A stretch of 64,000 nt of DNA from Lewinella sp. LCG006. Lineage in GTDB: Bacteria; Bacteroidota; Bacteroidia; Chitinophagales; Saprospiraceae. The stretch spans positions 3,442,501 through 3,506,500 of the forward strand of contig NZ_CP160680.1 of assembly GCF_040784935.1 (NCBI RefSeq), read 5' to 3'. Position numbers and translations under genes: made by a program. The notes beneath the pieces were generated by a model. The model searched no databases. It had not been told where the DNA came from and was given only the letters and a program-made list of their open reading frames with translations. Positions 16,352 to 25,607 of the stretch are shown here, in pieces. Every line of letters starts with the position of its first letter. Position 1 is the first letter of the stretch.

Positions 16352-16556
16352 GCTCTTTCTCCTCAATATCAAATCCCGCATCGTCCACCGCTTCCTCAAT
16401 AGCTTCGCTGGACGCGGTTCCTTCGACGGTCAGGATTTTATCAGGATGATCCGTGTCAACGGTCCATTTTTCTACGCCAGGGACTTCGTTGAGGAAATTG
16501 GTCACCGCGCGCACACAGTTGCTGCAGTTGATATTGGTCTTAAACTGTTTGGTCAT
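16332..16556 (-). CDS. Heavy-metal-associated (HMA) domain protein, CopZ-like chaperone
   Basis: A 74-residue cytosolic protein consisting of one HMA domain. The metal-binding pair is C11-S-N-C14 (TNINCSNCVRAV), followed by the typical beta-alpha-beta order with VEKWTVDTDHPDKILTVEG and AIEEAVDDAGFDIEEKE. Such proteins carry Cu(I) or similar soft metals to transporters. It is transcribed away from the TonB-receptor gene whose ATG lies 52 bases from its own start, so the two may share regulation. The usual HMA metal loop begins M-x-C-x-x-C; here Asn precedes the Cys. Confidence 0.88.
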   Translation of the reverse strand: MTKQFKTNINCSNCVRAVTNFLNEVPGVEKWTVDTDHPDKILTVEGTASSEAIEEAVDDAGFDIEEKELNHISS

Positions 16557-16566
16557 CTTATCTTTG
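16534..16566 (+). promoter_or_regulatory. Candidate Bacteroidota promoter for the TonB receptor gene
   Basis: TATCTTTG (16559-16566) matches the TAnnTTTG -7 consensus of Bacteroidota, with a TTG at 16534-16536, 22 bases upstream as a possible -33 box. It lies 43 bases before the ATG at 16609 and overlaps the start of the divergent HMA gene. Confidence 0.35.
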
Positions 16567-16608
16567 TATTTGTTATGGTAGCCAGAATGGCCAGCTAAAA
16601 ACTAACAC

Positions 16609-18882
16609 ATGCAAAGGTACCTTCGTTTAGTACTGTTATCGATTTTCGGAACAATGATTTTTATTACCCTCCAAGGGCAGGAGAATCCCCCAGTTTTACT
16701 GAAAGGTAAGGTGGTGGAGAAAGCAACAGGAGAAGCTCTGCCTTTTGCGACCTTGGTGTTGGTGAAGGATGCCAGGCTTGGTGTCGCAACGGATATTTAC
16801 GGCAATTTTAGCTGGGAGGTATCCGCTGACGCCCAGGATGAAGTGGAGGTTCGGTACCTGGGATTTACGACACGTACGCTTACGGTGAGTGAAATTGAGC
16901 AAGAGGGTGTCATTGAATTAGCTTCTGTAAGCGCATCCATTGAACCGCCAGTGGTACGAGGCAAGATCAATTACGACGACCTCTATTCTTCAACGGTGTG
17001 CCGTCTGGAGCAAGATGCCCTTTGGGGCGAAGACGCCATTAATATTGCCCGTGCATTTGATGGTTTACCGGGGGTGCAAATCCAGCAGGGGGCACTCAAT
17101 ACCCAACGCCTCAGCTTGCGTGGCATTGGTGCCCGGACACCTTTTGCAACAGATCAGGTACGCCTCTACTGGAATGATATCCCCCTCACCAATGGTGCTG
17201 GCGAGAGTGTACTCGAAGATATAGAAAGCGGCTTTTTGGAGATGGCTTATGTACAAACGGGGCCCGCCCCTGCTGCCTTGGGCGCCAATCTGGGCGGGAG
17301 TATTCAGTTGGTGAGCAAGCAATGGGATCTCCCCAACTGGGGCACCAGCTTTGGCGTCTCAGCAGGAGACTTTGGTCGCAACCGAGAATGGCTAAACCTG
17401 CACAGCAAAGCCGGGAAATGGGAACAAGACCTGAGCCTCGTTCGCAGTGCCAGCAACGGCTATCGGGACAACAACGATTACAAAAGACTTTCGGGAACCC
17501 TACTAGGGCGCGTGAGCAATCGCTCCAATGAGACTTTGTACCTCGTACACCTGCGCCAATTGCAGGCGGAAATCCCCAGCTCCCTCAATGCCAACGATTT
17601 TGTTGAGAAGCCTACCGCAGCGGCCTTCAATTGGGCCTCCGTCAATGGCCGAGAAGATCAATTGACGTATTTGCTAGGTCTGCAACATACCCACGAAATC
17701 GGCCACTTGGGCCAAATGGGCAAACTGATCAACCGTTCGTCCATCTTCGGCGGCCGGCGAACCAATGATGAGGTGCGCCCCTTTGATATCATCAATGAAG
17801 ACAGTTACCAATATGGCTTACGGACCAACTTTATTTTCCGCGATGCTCCCGCCCTCAAGGGCAGCTTCCAGCTTGGTGGCGAATTGTTTTTAGAAAATTA
17901 CGACATCACCACTTTCGAGGTGCTGGATGGCGGTGCTCAGGGGGATCAACTTGGCACCCAAACAGAAAATCGTTCCTACTATTTTGCCTTCAGTCAGTGG
18001 ACCGCTCAATGGGGCAAAAGCTGGAAGACGACCATGGAGGGCAATGTCCGCCAAACCTTGTACAACTGGCAGACCCTTGATCTGGATCGTGATTTCAATT
18101 TTGATCCCGTCTTTTTGCCCAGTCTGAGTGTTTTTTACCAGCCTACCAACAAGAATTGGGGTCTCCACGCCCGCGTAAACCGTGGCATCTCTCAGCCCGA
18201 TCCTTCCTCCTCCATCCAAAACGCCTCCCTGGATGGTGAACCGCTGCAGGCAGCTTCCGGGTGGAACCGCGAGGTAGGTTTGAAGTGGTATTCCAATTAT
18301 TTCTACCTGGAAATTACCGCCTTTCAGATGGATTTAGACGAGGCACTTGTGCAGCGACAGGATGATTTGGGGCGCATACTTTTCTTCAATGGGGGCTCGG
18401 CGCGGCATCAAGGGCTAGAGATTCGTTTTGCCAAAGGCCGCTGGTTGAGAGAACATTTCCTGCATTTCAAAACCAACTACACCCTGGCGGACTACCGATT
18501 CCGCGACTTTCAAGAGCTGGATGGTGATTATTCCGGTAACGATATCCCCGGCGTCCACCCGCACCGCTGGCGCAGTGATCTGAGTTGGAAATGCAACCGC
18601 TGGGGAGCTTCCCTCAGCTTGGATGTGGCCGCCAAGCAGTGGGTCGATGATGCCAATACCACTTCGGCGGATGGGTTTGCTGTGGTGCATACTCGCTTGT
18701 CGCATACCTTTGCTAAACTGGGGCGTGGCCTAAAACTCTACGCTGGATGCAACAATATTTTCGATCAGGCTTACGCCGGAATGGTGCAAGTCAATGCCCG
18801 TGGTTTTGGGAGTAATTTGCCTCGTTATTTCTATCCGGCACTGCCGCGCTACTTCTATCTAGGGGTAGATTATGGCCTGTAG
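16609..18882 (+). CDS. TonB-dependent outer-membrane receptor, possibly metal-related
   Basis: A 757-residue outer-membrane receptor. Residues 1-23 are a signal peptide. A carboxypeptidase-regulatory-like domain follows (about 30-105: KGKVVEKATGEALPFATLVLVKDARLGVATDIYGNF). The plug covers about 120-235 (DGLPGVQIQQGALNTQRLSLRGIGAR, VYVQTGPAPAALGANLGGSIQL), and the rest is a 22-strand barrel ending in an aromatic residue two from the C-terminus (LGVDYGL). It lacks the long SusC layout, and no SusD follows. TonB receptors import chelated metals, vitamins or sugars; the divergent metal chaperone suggests a metal here, by context only. Confidence 0.88.
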   Translation: MQRYLRLVLLSIFGTMIFITLQGQENPPVLLKGKVVEKATGEALPFATLVLVKDARLGVATDIYGNFSWEVSADAQDEVEVRYLGFTTRTLTVSEIEQEGVIELASVSASIEPPVVRGKINYDDLYSSTVCRLEQDALWGEDAINIARAFDGLPGVQIQQGALNTQRLSLRGIGARTPFATDQVRLYWNDIPLTNGAGESVLEDIESGFLEMAYVQTGPAPAALGANLGGSIQLVSKQWDLPNWGTSFGVSAGDFGRNREWLNLHSKAGKWEQDLSLVRSASNGYRDNNDYKRLSGTLLGRVSNRSNETLYLVHLRQLQAEIPSSLNANDFVEKPTAAAFNWASVNGREDQLTYLLGLQHTHEIGHLGQMGKLINRSSIFGGRRTNDEVRPFDIINEDSYQYGLRTNFIFRDAPALKGSFQLGGELFLENYDITTFEVLDGGAQGDQLGTQTENRSYYFAFSQWTAQWGKSWKTTMEGNVRQTLYNWQTLDLDRDFNFDPVFLPSLSVFYQPTNKNWGLHARVNRGISQPDPSSSIQNASLDGEPLQAASGWNREVGLKWYSNYFYLEITAFQMDLDEALVQRQDDLGRILFFNGGSARHQGLEIRFAKGRWLREHFLHFKTNYTLADYRFRDFQELDGDYSGNDIPGVHPHRWRSDLSWKCNRWGASLSLDVAAKQWVDDANTTSADGFAVVHTRLSHTFAKLGRGLKLYAGCNNIFDQAYAGMVQVNARGFGSNLPRYFYPALPRYFYLGVDYGL

Positions 18883-19055
18883 TTGGAAGGAATCTTACAG
18901 ATGCCATTCAATTTGTCAGACTATAAAAGGATTATATATCAAAACCAGACAGCCAATAAGGTGTTGTAAGTTAGCACCGTTTTTGATCCACAAATCGTCG
19001 TTAAAAGGACGTAGATAACTGAGGAGGAACGGATAGCCGCTGGAGAAATCTAATA

Positions 19056-19140
19056 TCCCTATACCCTCTACCAAGTACGCTGTACCGTGAGATTTGATAT
19101 AGTTCTGCCTCTTCTTGAGTAGGTTTACTTCAAATCTCAC
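19056..19140 (+). repeat. Palindromic intergenic element, copy C (one hairpin)
   Basis: A GTAC-rich lead (19056-19086) is followed by a perfect 11-bp hairpin: GTGAGATTTGA (19087-19097) and TCAAATCTCAC (19130-19140), loop 32 bases. The mirror-image half is not evident upstream. Bases 19056-19078 are identical to 34971-34993. The rest of the 284-base gap (18883-19055) shows nothing else. The hairpin ends 26 bases before the ATG of the next gene. Confidence 0.65.
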
Positions 19141-19166
19141 ATCGTCTTTTATGAAAATGAATAATT

Positions 19167-20063
19167 ATGGAGATTCGCCTTATACCTCGCGAAGAGATTG
19201 ACAAGACCAAATGGAACAGTTGTATCCACTATGCCACCAACGGCAATGTCTTCGGCTACATGTGGTACCTGGACGCCATGGCCCGCCAATGGGATGGCCT
19301 GGTAGAAGGCGACTACGAATCCGTAATGCCACTGACTCACAAGGATATGAACTGGGGGCAGCAAGGCTTGATACAGCCACCGCTGGTGCGCGAAATGGCG
19401 ATCTACAGTGTCAATCCTCCTTCTACAAAGCGCAATGAAGCATTCTGGAACGCTCTGCCCGAGCAGTACAAAAAAGTAGATCTGCACCTCGACTCCTTTA
19501 GTCAACCTCGCACGACGGGCTGGGTGACGGAAGCGACCAATAACTATTTTCTCCCCCTTTCCAGTGCCTACGAGCTCCTTCGCGAACGCTATTCCCAAAC
19601 ACTGATCGATCAACTGGAAGTCGCCAAAACGGCTGACCTCTTTCCCGTTTCCAGCATCAAACCAGAACGGCTTGCCGAAATGTTTCGCAAGATGAAAGGC
19701 AAGCTCACCGAGCCAGAATTTCACGGTCTCCAGCGCATTATGTACAATGTGCTCCACCGCGGCTGGGGTTTCGCCTCCGGCATCATGAACCGTGAACAGG
19801 AAGTGCTCGCCGCAGAGTTCTTCATCTTCAGTCATGGTCGTATTATGAGTCTCGCCCCGGTAGAGACGGCTGCTGGCAGCAAAGTTTTCGCCAAAGCCTA
19901 CCTTTATGATTTGATGATTCGCCAACAGGCCAACAAACCTCAGTCGCTAGACTTCAACACCAGCACCCAAGAAGCCGAATTTGCTCGCCATTTCGGTGCC
20001 CTCAATTACGAATACTACCGCGTACAACGTGAACGCCCCAAAGGCTGGCGCGGCTGGTTTTAA
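19167..20063 (+). CDS. FemAB/GNAT-like acyltransferase-fold protein
   Basis: A 298-residue soluble protein common in Bacteroidota and usually left hypothetical. It opens with IRLIPREEIDKTKWNSCIHYATNGNVFGYMWYLDAMA, a pattern seen in FemAB-like proteins, and its second half has a GNAT-like stretch (GIMNREQEVLAAEFFIFSHGRIMSLAPVETAAGS) followed by helices and a final NTSTQEAEFARHFGALNYEYYRV segment. FemAB proteins transfer amino acids or acyl groups in cell-wall or capsule work, but no substrate can be read here. It is convergent with the YARHG gene, 3 bases apart. Confidence 0.65.
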   Translation: MEIRLIPREEIDKTKWNSCIHYATNGNVFGYMWYLDAMARQWDGLVEGDYESVMPLTHKDMNWGQQGLIQPPLVREMAIYSVNPPSTKRNEAFWNALPEQYKKVDLHLDSFSQPRTTGWVTEATNNYFLPLSSAYELLRERYSQTLIDQLEVAKTADLFPVSSIKPERLAEMFRKMKGKLTEPEFHGLQRIMYNVLHRGWGFASGIMNREQEVLAAEFFIFSHGRIMSLAPVETAAGSKVFAKAYLYDLMIRQQANKPQSLDFNTSTQEAEFARHFGALNYEYYRVQRERPKGWRGWF

Positions 20064-20066
20064 ATG

Positions 20067-20945
20067 CTACCGCCCAAATTCATCATAATACTCCTCGTAG
20101 TACGTCTCGTATTCGTAGATCAGTTCGATATTGGCAACCTCCGTCGTTGTCAGATCTCGCCGAATATCCGTCGTTACGGGCATGTACCAATCCTGGTCCT
20201 CAAAGTAGTAGCGCATATCCTTGATCTTGAAGCTGTACCCGTGGCGAGCATAAATTTCGTTGCGCATCAGTCGTAATTCCTCCGCATCGTAATTCCAGAC
20301 ATCCTCTTCCGTCAACAACCGCTGGGACGCCTCGGGCCACCTGCCGACCCTTGGCTGATAACTGAATTTCTTGGATTTCAGCGTGTAGCTGCGAGCCGTA
20401 TTGCCTTTCGTGCGGAAGGGCTTCCACTCACCATTGAGTTGCTGCTTGGCTGGGGTAATGGTAAATGTGAAGGTACCATCGTAAGGATCATCTCCGGGCT
20501 CAGCGAGTTCCATGGTATAAGCTTCACCTGGATTTTGCTTGGTAATACGGCCAGTGAGCGGGCGGTAGTTGCCCGCACATACGCTGTAGCCCCGAATTTC
20601 CTCTCCCTGCTGTTCCGCAAGAATCAGCGTAATCTGGTTAGGACCAAAAGCACCTGTATAATAGCCCAGAAATTCGTTGTCAGTAATGGCTTGCCCCAAT
20701 TGCTGAAGGTCTTTTTGCATCAGCTCCTGCTTGGCCGTCATGGCTGGCCCGATAGCTTGCACATTGCTGGCAAAATGAGCGGAAGCAGAATTGCTGGGAC
20801 GTTGTTTGGCGGGGCGCTTGGCTTCTTTGGGTGCGGTTGATTCGGTTGATGGTGCCGTTGCAGCAGTATCCGTTGCAGGACTAGACGGTCCTCCACAAGA
20901 AAGAAGGTTGAGGCAGAGTAGTGTTAATAGAATTCTTAGGATCAT
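20067..20945 (-). CDS. YARHG-domain lipoprotein
   Basis: A 292-residue lipoprotein. The signal ends in a lipobox (LLSC, Cys 17), followed by a Thr/Ala/Pro-rich linker to about residue 60. The middle region (about 75-200) is beta-rich with YYTGAFGPNQITLIL. The C-terminus (about 215-280) is a YARHG domain: ELRLMRNEIYARHGYSFK then MRYYFEDQDWYMP. This domain is extracellular and may bind peptidoglycan or wall-related ligands; its function is not proven. The protein ends in an acidic Tyr/Glu-rich tail. The gene is alone on the minus strand. Confidence 0.88.
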   Translation of the reverse strand: MILRILLTLLCLNLLSCGGPSSPATDTAATAPSTESTAPKEAKRPAKQRPSNSASAHFASNVQAIGPAMTAKQELMQKDLQQLGQAITDNEFLGYYTGAFGPNQITLILAEQQGEEIRGYSVCAGNYRPLTGRITKQNPGEAYTMELAEPGDDPYDGTFTFTITPAKQQLNGEWKPFRTKGNTARSYTLKSKKFSYQPRVGRWPEASQRLLTEEDVWNYDAEELRLMRNEIYARHGYSFKIKDMRYYFEDQDWYMPVTTDIRRDLTTTEVANIELIYEYETYYEEYYDEFGR

Positions 20946-21058
20946 GATGGTTCAGGTTTTACAGTGATCATTGGTTTTACGCAGCAAATTAATTGAAAAT
21001 AACAGGAAGCTAAAAACTATGGGTACAAAAATAATAAACAACGCTATTTCTTAAATGA

Positions 21059-21081
21059 GCTTATATTTCTTATATGGTTCA
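21059..21081 (+). repeat. Short dispersed repeat family 2, partial copy
   Basis: The string ending in CTTATATGGTTCA (21069-21081), preceded by GCTTATATTT, matches the right half of the copy at 16283-16351 with an 11-base internal deletion. The remaining 20946-21146 gap is AT-rich and shows nothing else. Confidence 0.45.
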
Positions 21082-21146
21082 ATCGTTTTTGAAATTTATT
21101 CTTTCGAATTGAATATTACTTTTACGGAAAATCCTTGTAAACGCTA

Positions 21147-21791
21147 ATGCCTATCAACCGAACAGTGGGGATCGCCAAAGAGATCAAATGGCTCCTCCTA
21201 CTTCTCCTCCTCCTCTACTTCACCTACCGTATGGCCCTGCTCAGCTGGCCCTATCTCGCGTTCGATGACCGAGTGGCATTTCTGCGCATCAAGCAATCCG
21301 TAGTGAATATTCCCTGGTGGAAAGCGGCCTTCTACGTGCATGTGTTTACCAGCATTTTTTTACTTATCGCCGGTTTTACCCAGTTCAGTACCCTATTGCT
21401 TAAGCAGTATCCGGGTGTGCATCGCGGCATGGGCAAACTGTATGTTGTTGTGCTGCTCTTTCTTTCCGGGCCAGCGGGCTTTCTTCTGGCCATCAAAGCC
21501 AATGGGGGTAGCTGGTCACAGTTGGCTTTTACGATGTTGGCAGTATTGTGGTGGTGGTTTACCTGGCAGGCTTGGCGGAGCGTGCGAAAAGGTCATTACA
21601 AAAAGCATCAGGACTTTATGTGGCGAAGCTTTGCGCTGACATTATCAGCGGTAACCCTCCGCTCCTGGAAGTGGTTGATCGTATTGGTCTGGGCGCCACC
21701 GCCCATGGATACCTACCGGCTGGTCGCATGGTTGGGGTGGGTGCCTAACCTTTTATTGGTAGAATGGTGGATCAGGAGGCAGAAAACGTAG
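21147..21791 (+). CDS. DUF2306 membrane protein
   Basis: A 214-residue integral membrane protein. Hydrophobic segments are visible at about 15-33, 62-80, 95-113, 125-140, 165-182 and 190-206. The family pattern is present: W-W--AFY-H---SIF-LIAG-TQF near the second helix, with His at 65, HRGMGKLYV (about 92-100) and HQDFMWRSFALTLSAVTLR (about 153-171). The spaced histidines recall heme- or quinone-binding membrane proteins, but the function of DUF2306 is unknown. A hairpin lies downstream. Confidence 0.82.
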   Translation: MPINRTVGIAKEIKWLLLLLLLLYFTYRMALLSWPYLAFDDRVAFLRIKQSVVNIPWWKAAFYVHVFTSIFLLIAGFTQFSTLLLKQYPGVHRGMGKLYVVVLLFLSGPAGFLLAIKANGGSWSQLAFTMLAVLWWWFTWQAWRSVRKGHYKKHQDFMWRSFALTLSAVTLRSWKWLIVLVWAPPPMDTYRLVAWLGWVPNLLLVEWWIRRQKT

Positions 21792-21844
21792 CCATGTTGT
21801 ATTTTTTGTATATTAAACCTGCTTTATTTAGTAGTTGAACTTTA

Positions 21845-21873
21845 ATCCCGGTAATTAGTGCTATTATCGGGAT
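21845..21873 (+). terminator. Terminator-like hairpin between DUF2306 and SulP genes
   Basis: ATCCCGGTAAT (21845-21855) pairs with ATTATCGGGAT (21863-21873) over 11 positions with one G-U pair, loop 7, followed by AGTTTTACTTT. It lies 54 bases after the DUF2306 stop and 33 before the SulP start, so it may instead act in the SulP leader. Confidence 0.5.
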
Positions 21874-21905
21874 AGTTTTACTTTAAACCTTATCCCTTCT
21901 TACCT

Positions 21906-23864
21906 ATGTTAAACGTTTTCAAACTCAATTTTTCCAATATTCGCGGCGACTTTTTTGGTGGCCTTACGGCCGGAGTTGTAGCACTACCGCTGGCATTGGC
22001 TTTTGGTGCACAGACCGAATTGGGGGCTATTGCTGGTTTGTATGGAGCCATTGCGTTGGCTGTTTTAGCAGCGTTTTTTGGCGGAACAGCCACCCAGGTG
22101 AGCGGGCCTACGGCTCCGATGACGGTAGTATCAGCAGCCGTGATAGCAAGTTGCATTACGGAATCGGGAGCGTCTTCGGTAACGGAAGTGATCCCTCTAA
22201 TCATTGCGACGTTTTTTCTAGCTGGGGCGATTGAAGTGTTTTTCGGGATTATTCGGCTGGGGCGTTATATCCGCTATATCCCTTACCCCGTAGTGTCAGG
22301 CTTCATGAGTGGCATTGGCGTCATCATTATCATTACCCAGTTGTTTCCAATGCTGGGTTACAATGCTTCTCAGGACGAAATGCTGGTAGCGCAACGCATG
22401 CCCCATGCGGAGGAAGTGATTTTGGAGAAAATCCTACAAGAAGAAGAAGCCGAAGGTGTACCCATTGGCGTAATGAGTGCCGAAGACCTGGAGGAAACTG
22501 CCCGTAGGGCCAAGGAAGTAAGCGCAGGAGATATTCACGCTGAAGCAGTAAAGCAAGCCAAAAGCCAAGCCAGTGGTACCGTGGGTACGATTAAATACCT
22601 AAGTAGACCATTCAAAATCCCTAATGGAATCAATTGGATCAATCTGCTGATTGGGCTGGGCACGATTTTGACCATCTACGGCTTTAAACGAATAACCACC
22701 GCAATACCATCTTCCTTGGTTGCTCTGGTGCTGATGACTTTGGTCGTTTATTTCTTTTTCCCCGGCCAGGTCCCCGTCATTGGTGAGGTGCAATCAGGTT
22801 TGCCTTCCTTACAACTTGGCTTTTTTGGGGCGTATGCCGACTTAGGCATGCTTGGTACGATCTTCAAGTTTGCACTGACACTAGCGGCTCTCGGGGCCAT
22901 TGACTCCTTGCTGACCTCGGTAGTAGCGGACAATATCACCAAAACCAAGCACGATAGTGACCAGGAACTGATAGGGCAGGGAATAGGCAATATGGGGGCG
23001 GCCCTCATCGGCGGATTACCAGGTGCTGGTGCTACCATGCGTACGGTTATCAACATAAATTCAGGAGGAAAAACCAAGCTATCCGGAATGATTGCCGGAA
23101 TCTTTCTACTAGCCGTACTGCTGGGTGTAGGGCCGGTAGTTGCCTATGTGCCAAATGCTGTTCTAGCGGGTATCCTGTTTACTGTAGGAGTCGGAATCAT
23201 TGATTATAAAGCCCTGCGACACATGAAGACCCTCCCGCTACCGGATACCATTATCATGCTAGTGGTATTGTTCCTGACAGTTTTTGTTGATCTGTTGACC
23301 GCAGTAGGGGTAGGAATGGTGTTGGCTGCTTTGTTGTTTATGAAGAGTATCTCAGATATGGTAGAGGAAAAGACCCAAACGGCTTCTTCGCCTTTGCGCG
23401 ATGTGTCGCTGGAACGAGCCTGGGAAGATGACGCCGATTTGATCCAAGAATATGGAGATCGCGTGTACGTAAAACACCTGGATGGTCCACTATTCTTTGG
23501 TTTTGCCAGTCGTTTTCAGGAAATGGTACAGGCTTTGCCCACGGTCTGTATCGTGATCATGCGAATGCGGCGCGTCCCCTATGTAGATCAATCGGGACTC
23601 TATGTCATGGAGGAAGCCATCATGGAACTCCACCGCCAGGGTATTGCGGTAGTGTTTACCGGTTTGCAAGAACAACCACTGGACATGTTCAAACGTATTA
23701 ACCTCATTCCTGGGCTAATCGACGAAAAATACCTCTTTGAAAACTTTAATACCTGCTCGGAATGGCTCATCGAAATTATGAAAGATGAGCAAACCCTGAA
23801 GCATATTATCACCGATCAGCTCTCAGATACAGTGAGGGTAAGTGATGATATTGATGAGATGTAA
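21906..23864 (+). CDS. SulP-family inorganic anion transporter with STAS domain
   Basis: A 652-residue inner-membrane transporter. The N-terminal sulfate-transporter domain starts with GGLTAGVVALPLALAFGAQTE and has the QVSGPTAPMTVV motif; further helices run to about 485. A STAS domain covers about 515-635 (VYVKHLDGPLFFGFASRF, VPYVDQSGLYVMEEAIMEL). Members carry sulfate, bicarbonate or other anions with H+ or Na+. Residues about 156-232 form a charged, Glu/Ala/Gln-rich helical insert between transmembrane segments that I do not know from standard SulP proteins. The ATG at 21906 fits the N-terminus of homologues. The TetR-type gene follows 97 bases later. Confidence 0.92.
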   Translation: MLNVFKLNFSNIRGDFFGGLTAGVVALPLALAFGAQTELGAIAGLYGAIALAVLAAFFGGTATQVSGPTAPMTVVSAAVIASCITESGASSVTEVIPLIIATFFLAGAIEVFFGIIRLGRYIRYIPYPVVSGFMSGIGVIIIITQLFPMLGYNASQDEMLVAQRMPHAEEVILEKILQEEEAEGVPIGVMSAEDLEETARRAKEVSAGDIHAEAVKQAKSQASGTVGTIKYLSRPFKIPNGINWINLLIGLGTILTIYGFKRITTAIPSSLVALVLMTLVVYFFFPGQVPVIGEVQSGLPSLQLGFFGAYADLGMLGTIFKFALTLAALGAIDSLLTSVVADNITKTKHDSDQELIGQGIGNMGAALIGGLPGAGATMRTVININSGGKTKLSGMIAGIFLLAVLLGVGPVVAYVPNAVLAGILFTVGVGIIDYKALRHMKTLPLPDTIIMLVVLFLTVFVDLLTAVGVGMVLAALLFMKSISDMVEEKTQTASSPLRDVSLERAWEDDADLIQEYGDRVYVKHLDGPLFFGFASRFQEMVQALPTVCIVIMRMRRVPYVDQSGLYVMEEAIMELHRQGIAVVFTGLQEQPLDMFKRINLIPGLIDEKYLFENFNTCSEWLIEIMKDEQTLKHIITDQLSDTVRVSDDIDEM

Positions 23865-23961
23865 AGAAAGAGGGAGAATAGCTTATGAAAAAATTAAAGT
23901 AAAGCTATTTTTGCAGATAGGGATACTTTGATTAAATTGCTTCCTTTTATAAAGAGACAGT

Positions 23962-24657
23962 ATGGCGATTCGAATACAAATGCAGTTGAACGAAAAATTA
24001 TTTCTACGTGACCCGCAAGATACAAAGCTTGGACGAAATATTATTCGCCACAGTATTTTGTTGATTGATGAGATTGGTTTTGAGCAGTTTACGTTCAAGA
24101 AGCTGGCAGAGCAAATCGAATCGACAGAGGCTTCTGTTTATCGTTATTTCGAAAACAAACACCTTCTTTTGGTGTACCTCCTGTGTTGGTATTGGGAATG
24201 GACCAAGTTTCAGTTGGATTTCAATACCAATAATATTGATGATCCGTGCCAGAAATTGCGCATTGCCATTGCTACCATTGTCAATACTGCCAAGCGTAAC
24301 GCCACTATTGATTTTGTCGATGAAGATATTCTCCACAAAGTAGTAGTGGCTGAAGGCGTAAAGGGCTACCACAGCAAAGCGGTTGACCAGGAAAATCAGG
24401 AAGGTTTTTTCGCTACTTACAAGTCGTTGGCAGTGAAAATCGCTAGCTTTATTACCGAAATTAACCCCACCTTTTCTTATCCACGTGCACTGGCGAGTAC
24501 ATTGCTCGAAATGGCTAAAGATCAAACTTACTTCGCCGAACATCTTCCTCGCCTAACAGACATCGAAGTAAAAAACGGTGACCTGAGGCAAGTAGAGGAA
24601 TTATTGCTGGATTTTGCTTTTCGGCTGATAAAGCCCGAAAGTTTAGATGCTTGCTAG
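23962..24657 (+). CDS. TetR-family transcriptional regulator
   Basis: A 231-residue regulator. The N-terminal TetR DNA-binding domain (about 22-75) is clear: IIRHSILLIDEIGFEQFTFKKLAEQIESTEASVYRYFENKHLLLVYL. The C-terminal helical part (80-231) should bind a ligand and dimerise; it matches no specific subfamily by eye. TATTTTTG at 23906-23913 fits the TAnnTTTG box, 48 bases before the ATG. Its position after the SulP gene suggests, but does not show, control of that transporter. Confidence 0.88.
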   Translation: MAIRIQMQLNEKLFLRDPQDTKLGRNIIRHSILLIDEIGFEQFTFKKLAEQIESTEASVYRYFENKHLLLVYLLCWYWEWTKFQLDFNTNNIDDPCQKLRIAIATIVNTAKRNATIDFVDEDILHKVVVAEGVKGYHSKAVDQENQEGFFATYKSLAVKIASFITEINPTFSYPRALASTLLEMAKDQTYFAEHLPRLTDIEVKNGDLRQVEELLLDFAFRLIKPESLDAC

Positions 24658-24719
24658 GAGACGAGTGATTTTGTATCTTACAGAGAGGAAGGCCGAAAAT
24701 CAGGCCCAACCTCTTCGTA

Positions 24720-25607
24720 ATGCCGAAAATCACAATTCTGATGGAGAAGCTTTTTCCCCTGTTATTCCTCTGTTTGCTGGTTATTTGTTCTTGCAAAACC
24801 CAGCAAATAGCAGCTCCACCTACCCCCGAAGACTATACCAAAGAGATAGAAGAATGGCGCACGCAGCGCTTGGCCGATTTGCTGGCTCCCACCGGCTGGC
24901 TGAGTCTCATCGGCTTGCACTGGCTCAAGGAAGGCGTCAACGAATGCGGTAGTAAAGACGGTGTCCGTGTGCCGCTGCCCGCTAATGCACCCACCCTGGC
25001 CGCTACCTATACCCTGGAAAATGACCAAGTAAGCTGCAATCCCAACACCGAAGCAGGAGTGGTGATGTTGAATGCTACGGATTGCCAGCTCGAATTCGAA
25101 TCCTTACAGTGGCAGCTGCTCGAGCGCGGTGGCCGTCATGGCGTACGGGTTCGCGACACCCTGCTTCCTACCCGCATCCGTATCAAGGCCATTGAATACT
25201 TTCCCATCGATCCTGCCTACCGCGTATACGCCACCTGGGAGGCTAGCAAAGGCCCCGACTCCGTACTGATGCGCAATGTGCTGGATATGGAGTACTACGT
25301 GCCCGTCGTCGGGAAATTACGCTTTACCCTGGCTGATCGCCTCCACGAGCTCATTGCGCTTGATGGTGGCCCCGAAGAACTGTTCCTCATTTTTGCCGAT
25401 AAAACGACGGGGGAAACAACCTACGGCGGCGGCCGCTACCTCTACTGCCCCCGCCCCGGCACCGATGATCGCACCATCATCGACTTTAATAAAGCCTATA
25501 ATCCACCCTGTGCCTTCACTCAATTTGCCACCTGCCTCCTTCCGCGCATCGAGAATCATTTGCCAATAGCTGTCTTAGCCGGAGAGAAAAATTATGGAGA
25601 GCATTAA
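24720..25607 (+). CDS. DUF1684 lipoprotein
   Basis: A 295-residue lipoprotein. The signal has a lipobox ending in ICSC. The in-frame ATG at 24741 also gives a good lipoprotein signal and cannot be excluded as start. The DUF1684 domain spans about 40-290, with the hallmarks RLADLLAPTGWLSLIGLHWLKEG, ETTYGGGRYLY, IIDFNKAYNPPCAFTQFATC and the final LPIAVLAGEKNYG. Function unknown in general; the ending resembles that of other DUF1684 proteins, so the gene is intact. It follows the TetR gene by 62 bases. Confidence 0.88.
   Translation: MPKITILMEKLFPLLFLCLLVICSCKTQQIAAPPTPEDYTKEIEEWRTQRLADLLAPTGWLSLIGLHWLKEGVNECGSKDGVRVPLPANAPTLAATYTLENDQVSCNPNTEAGVVMLNATDCQLEFESLQWQLLERGGRHGVRVRDTLLPTRIRIKAIEYFPIDPAYRVYATWEASKGPDSVLMRNVLDMEYYVPVVGKLRFTLADRLHELIALDGGPEELFLIFADKTTGETTYGGGRYLYCPRPGTDDRTIIDFNKAYNPPCAFTQFATCLLPRIENHLPIAVLAGEKNYGEH

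Noticed and set aside
19149-19925. Minus-strand frame of 258 codons opposite the FemAB-like gene
   Set aside because: It is the complement of a well-supported gene; composition is unlike a normal protein and it has no signal or motif.
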